Part shown: piece by piece, positions 31,874-32,986 of the stretch
How the letters are laid out: every line of letters begins with the position of its first letter
How positions within the stretch are numbered: position 1 is the first letter of the stretch
From: a virus
Direction: 5' to 3' (one strand)
Length of the DNA stretch: 32,986 bases
IMG/VR virus record: IMGVR_UViG_3300009370_001627
Span: 1 to 32,986 of that record
Notes under the pieces: model-generated
What the model was told of the DNA's origin: nothing
Seen by the model: only the letters and a program-made list of their open reading frames with translations
Database searches by the model: none
Translations under genes and position numbers: made by a program

Positions 31874-32709
31874 ATATAGTTGGCTTGGGTGCTGCTGGGT
31901 GCGGAATTGCCGATGCGCTTTCGCAATATCCACAGTATAAAATTTTTAAAATAGATGTTGACTTAAAAGACGAGAGGTGCTATAATGTGCCTATGTTCGA
32001 AACAGCAGAAGAATACGAGAACCATGATTTCCCAAAATTGAAGACATTCTTTAGGGGGATGAAGGGGAAAACATTTTTTATTGTCGGAGGCTCGGGTAAG
32101 GTTTCCTGCGCTTCATTAAAAATTCTGGAAAAGATTAAGAACTTACCAATTTCAATTATTTATATTAAGCCAGATTACGGGCTCCTAAACAAAGTTCAAA
32201 AAATGCAGGACAGAGTTGTCTGTGGTGTGCTCCAAGAATACGCGCGCTCAGCTGTTTTCGATGAAATCTGTCTTGTTTCAAATCCATCTTTGGATAGTAT
32301 TCTAGGCGGCGCGCCCATCATCGGATACTACGATAAACTAAACGAAGTTTTCGCATCGACCTTCCACATGATAAATGTATTTAATAATACAAAACCGGTG
32401 ATTGGAAAAATAGAGAAACCCAAGGAAACACACCGCATACTAACGATTGGCATCTTTGACGCAGAAAAAAATGAAGAAAAGATGTTCTTTTCCCTTGACA
32501 ACCCCCGCGATAAATGTTATATTTATAGTATAAACGAGAACAAGTTAAAAACAGATTCGGACTTCTTTGGCCGACTTAAGGTTCAAGTAAAATCAAAAGC
32601 ATCAGAAGATCTTAGCGTGGCATACGCCGTATATTCAACAGATTATGATTATGATCTGGGATACGTTATAGAAAGAACACCTCACATCCAGATACAGGAA
32701 GAAAGTTGA
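31870..32709 (+). CDS. Divergent FtsZ/tubulin-like GTPase-fold protein
   Basis: A 279-residue protein. It opens with MNIVGLGAAGCGIADALSQY, matching the FtsZ start (G.GG.G.N.). Residues 72-79 (VGGSGKVS) stand where FtsZ/tubulin has GGGTG(T/S)G. They are followed by an FtsZ-like order: helix (ASLKILEKIK), strand (PISIIYIKPD), QDRVVCGVLQEYARS, FDEICLVSN, and a long helix (GYYDKLNEVFASTFHMINVF) like FtsZ H7. The canonical GGGTGTG is not intact, so GTP binding is unproven. The C-terminal ~90 residues could be a shortened activation domain. Phage tubulins such as PhuZ and TubZ exist, but this is very divergent. Tight coupling to the polymerase gene suggests joint function. Confidence 0.6.
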   Translation: MNIVGLGAAGCGIADALSQYPQYKIFKIDVDLKDERCYNVPMFETAEEYENHDFPKLKTFFRGMKGKTFFIVGGSGKVSCASLKILEKIKNLPISIIYIKPDYGLLNKVQKMQDRVVCGVLQEYARSAVFDEICLVSNPSLDSILGGAPIIGYYDKLNEVFASTFHMINVFNNTKPVIGKIEKPKETHRILTIGIFDAEKNEEKMFFSLDNPRDKCYIYSINENKLKTDSDFFGRLKVQVKSKASEDLSVAYAVYSTDYDYDLGYVIERTPHIQIQEES

Positions 32710-32975
32710 AAGCAAATTTAGGAATTTTTAAGAAGAAAGATGGAAGTCTGAGAACCATGAGGTTTGTGGAATTGGGAGACCTTCCAGAAGGATTTTTCAT
32801 TTCCCAAACCAAGGGCACCGGCAAGAAAAGAACTCTTACGGAGGGAAGCAATCTTGTTTGGGATTTGGATAAGCAAGGATTTCGTGTCTTTAATAGAAAA
32901 ACAATTGTTGGAGAGATTAAGACATTCGACATTGAGGGCTTAAATCATTTTGAGCTTATCAAGGATTTTGAATAA
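32706..32975 (+). CDS. Small SH3-like phage protein (DUF2693-type)
   Basis: An 89-residue protein starting at TTG 32706 that overlaps the stop of the FtsZ-like gene (TTGA), or else at a later codon. The pattern FKKKDGSLRTMRFVELGDLP, followed by NLVWDLDKQGFRVFNRKTIV, is typical of small phage beta-barrel proteins grouped near DUF2693 ('FTKKDG..R.MR' and 'VWDLE..GWR.F...S'). Their function is not known; they are frequent beside DNA metabolism genes in T4-like phages. Confidence 0.6.
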   Translation: MKANLGIFKKKDGSLRTMRFVELGDLPEGFFISQTKGTGKKRTLTEGSNLVWDLDKQGFRVFNRKTIVGEIKTFDIEGLNHFELIKDFE

Positions 32976-32977
32976 AA

Positions 32978-32986
32978 ATGAAAATA
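32978..32986 (+). CDS. Possible start of another gene, cut by the window end
   Basis: ATG AAA ATA begins two bases after the stop of the preceding gene. Only three codons are visible, so this rests on spacing alone. Confidence 0.3.

Overview
The window is about 33 kb of a contractile-tailed (myovirus) bacteriophage genome, very distantly T4-like, with every recognisable gene on the + strand. The evidence is a set of T4-type virion proteins in near-canonical order: prohead core/scaffold (gp22-like), major capsid protein (gp23-like), a neck block (gp13-, gp15- and gp14-like), tail sheath (gp18-like), tail tube (gp19-like), a gp26-family baseplate protein, tape measure, and baseplate/hub proteins including a LysM-type gp53-like protein. 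Ribosome binding sites are strong GGAG/GAGG types, which argues against a Bacteroidota host. Several proteins resemble, from memory, those of uncultured marine T4-like phages, but host and habitat cannot be fixed from the sequence. No portal, terminase, prohead protease or replication block is present, so this is an internal slice of a larger genome.

Layout. 1-1500: 3' end of a tail fibre gene, a small fibre-associated protein, and a phage-encoded ribosomal protein bS21. 1547-4722: small virion protein, scaffold, major capsid protein, then a Cas12a-repeat-like hairpin and a terminator. 4825-7799: neck/tail-completion genes. 7796-12244: a complete DUF444 (YeaH-like) / SpoVR (YcgB-like) / PrkA (YeaG-like) cassette, joined to the neck gene by ATGA overlaps. 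12245-12544: terminator, a structured RNA or leader with a second terminator-like hairpin, and a 13-codon upstream ORF. 12545-16474: a 1309-residue LamG/coiled-coil fibre gene with an in-frame internal start carrying a near-copy of the leader ribosome binding site. 16583-21682: small acidic protein, sheath, tube, and gp26-like protein with a probable programmed frameshift into a short second ORF. 21746-30683: tape measure and baseplate genes. 30692-32986: a palm/fingers-only family A DNA polymerase, a divergent FtsZ/tubulin-like protein, a small SH3-like protein, and the start of another gene.

Regulation. A recurrent motif, ACTAnTTAww, lies 28-57 nt upstream of the first gene of most transcription units, often just after a rho-independent terminator. 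It is a good candidate for this phage's late promoter.

The most notable items are the phage-borne PrkA-DUF444-SpoVR system coupled to a virion gene, the solitary Cas12a-repeat-like hairpin after the capsid gene, the two-start fibre gene, the FtsZ-like protein and minimal polymerase in the tail operon, bS21, and the frameshift candidate.
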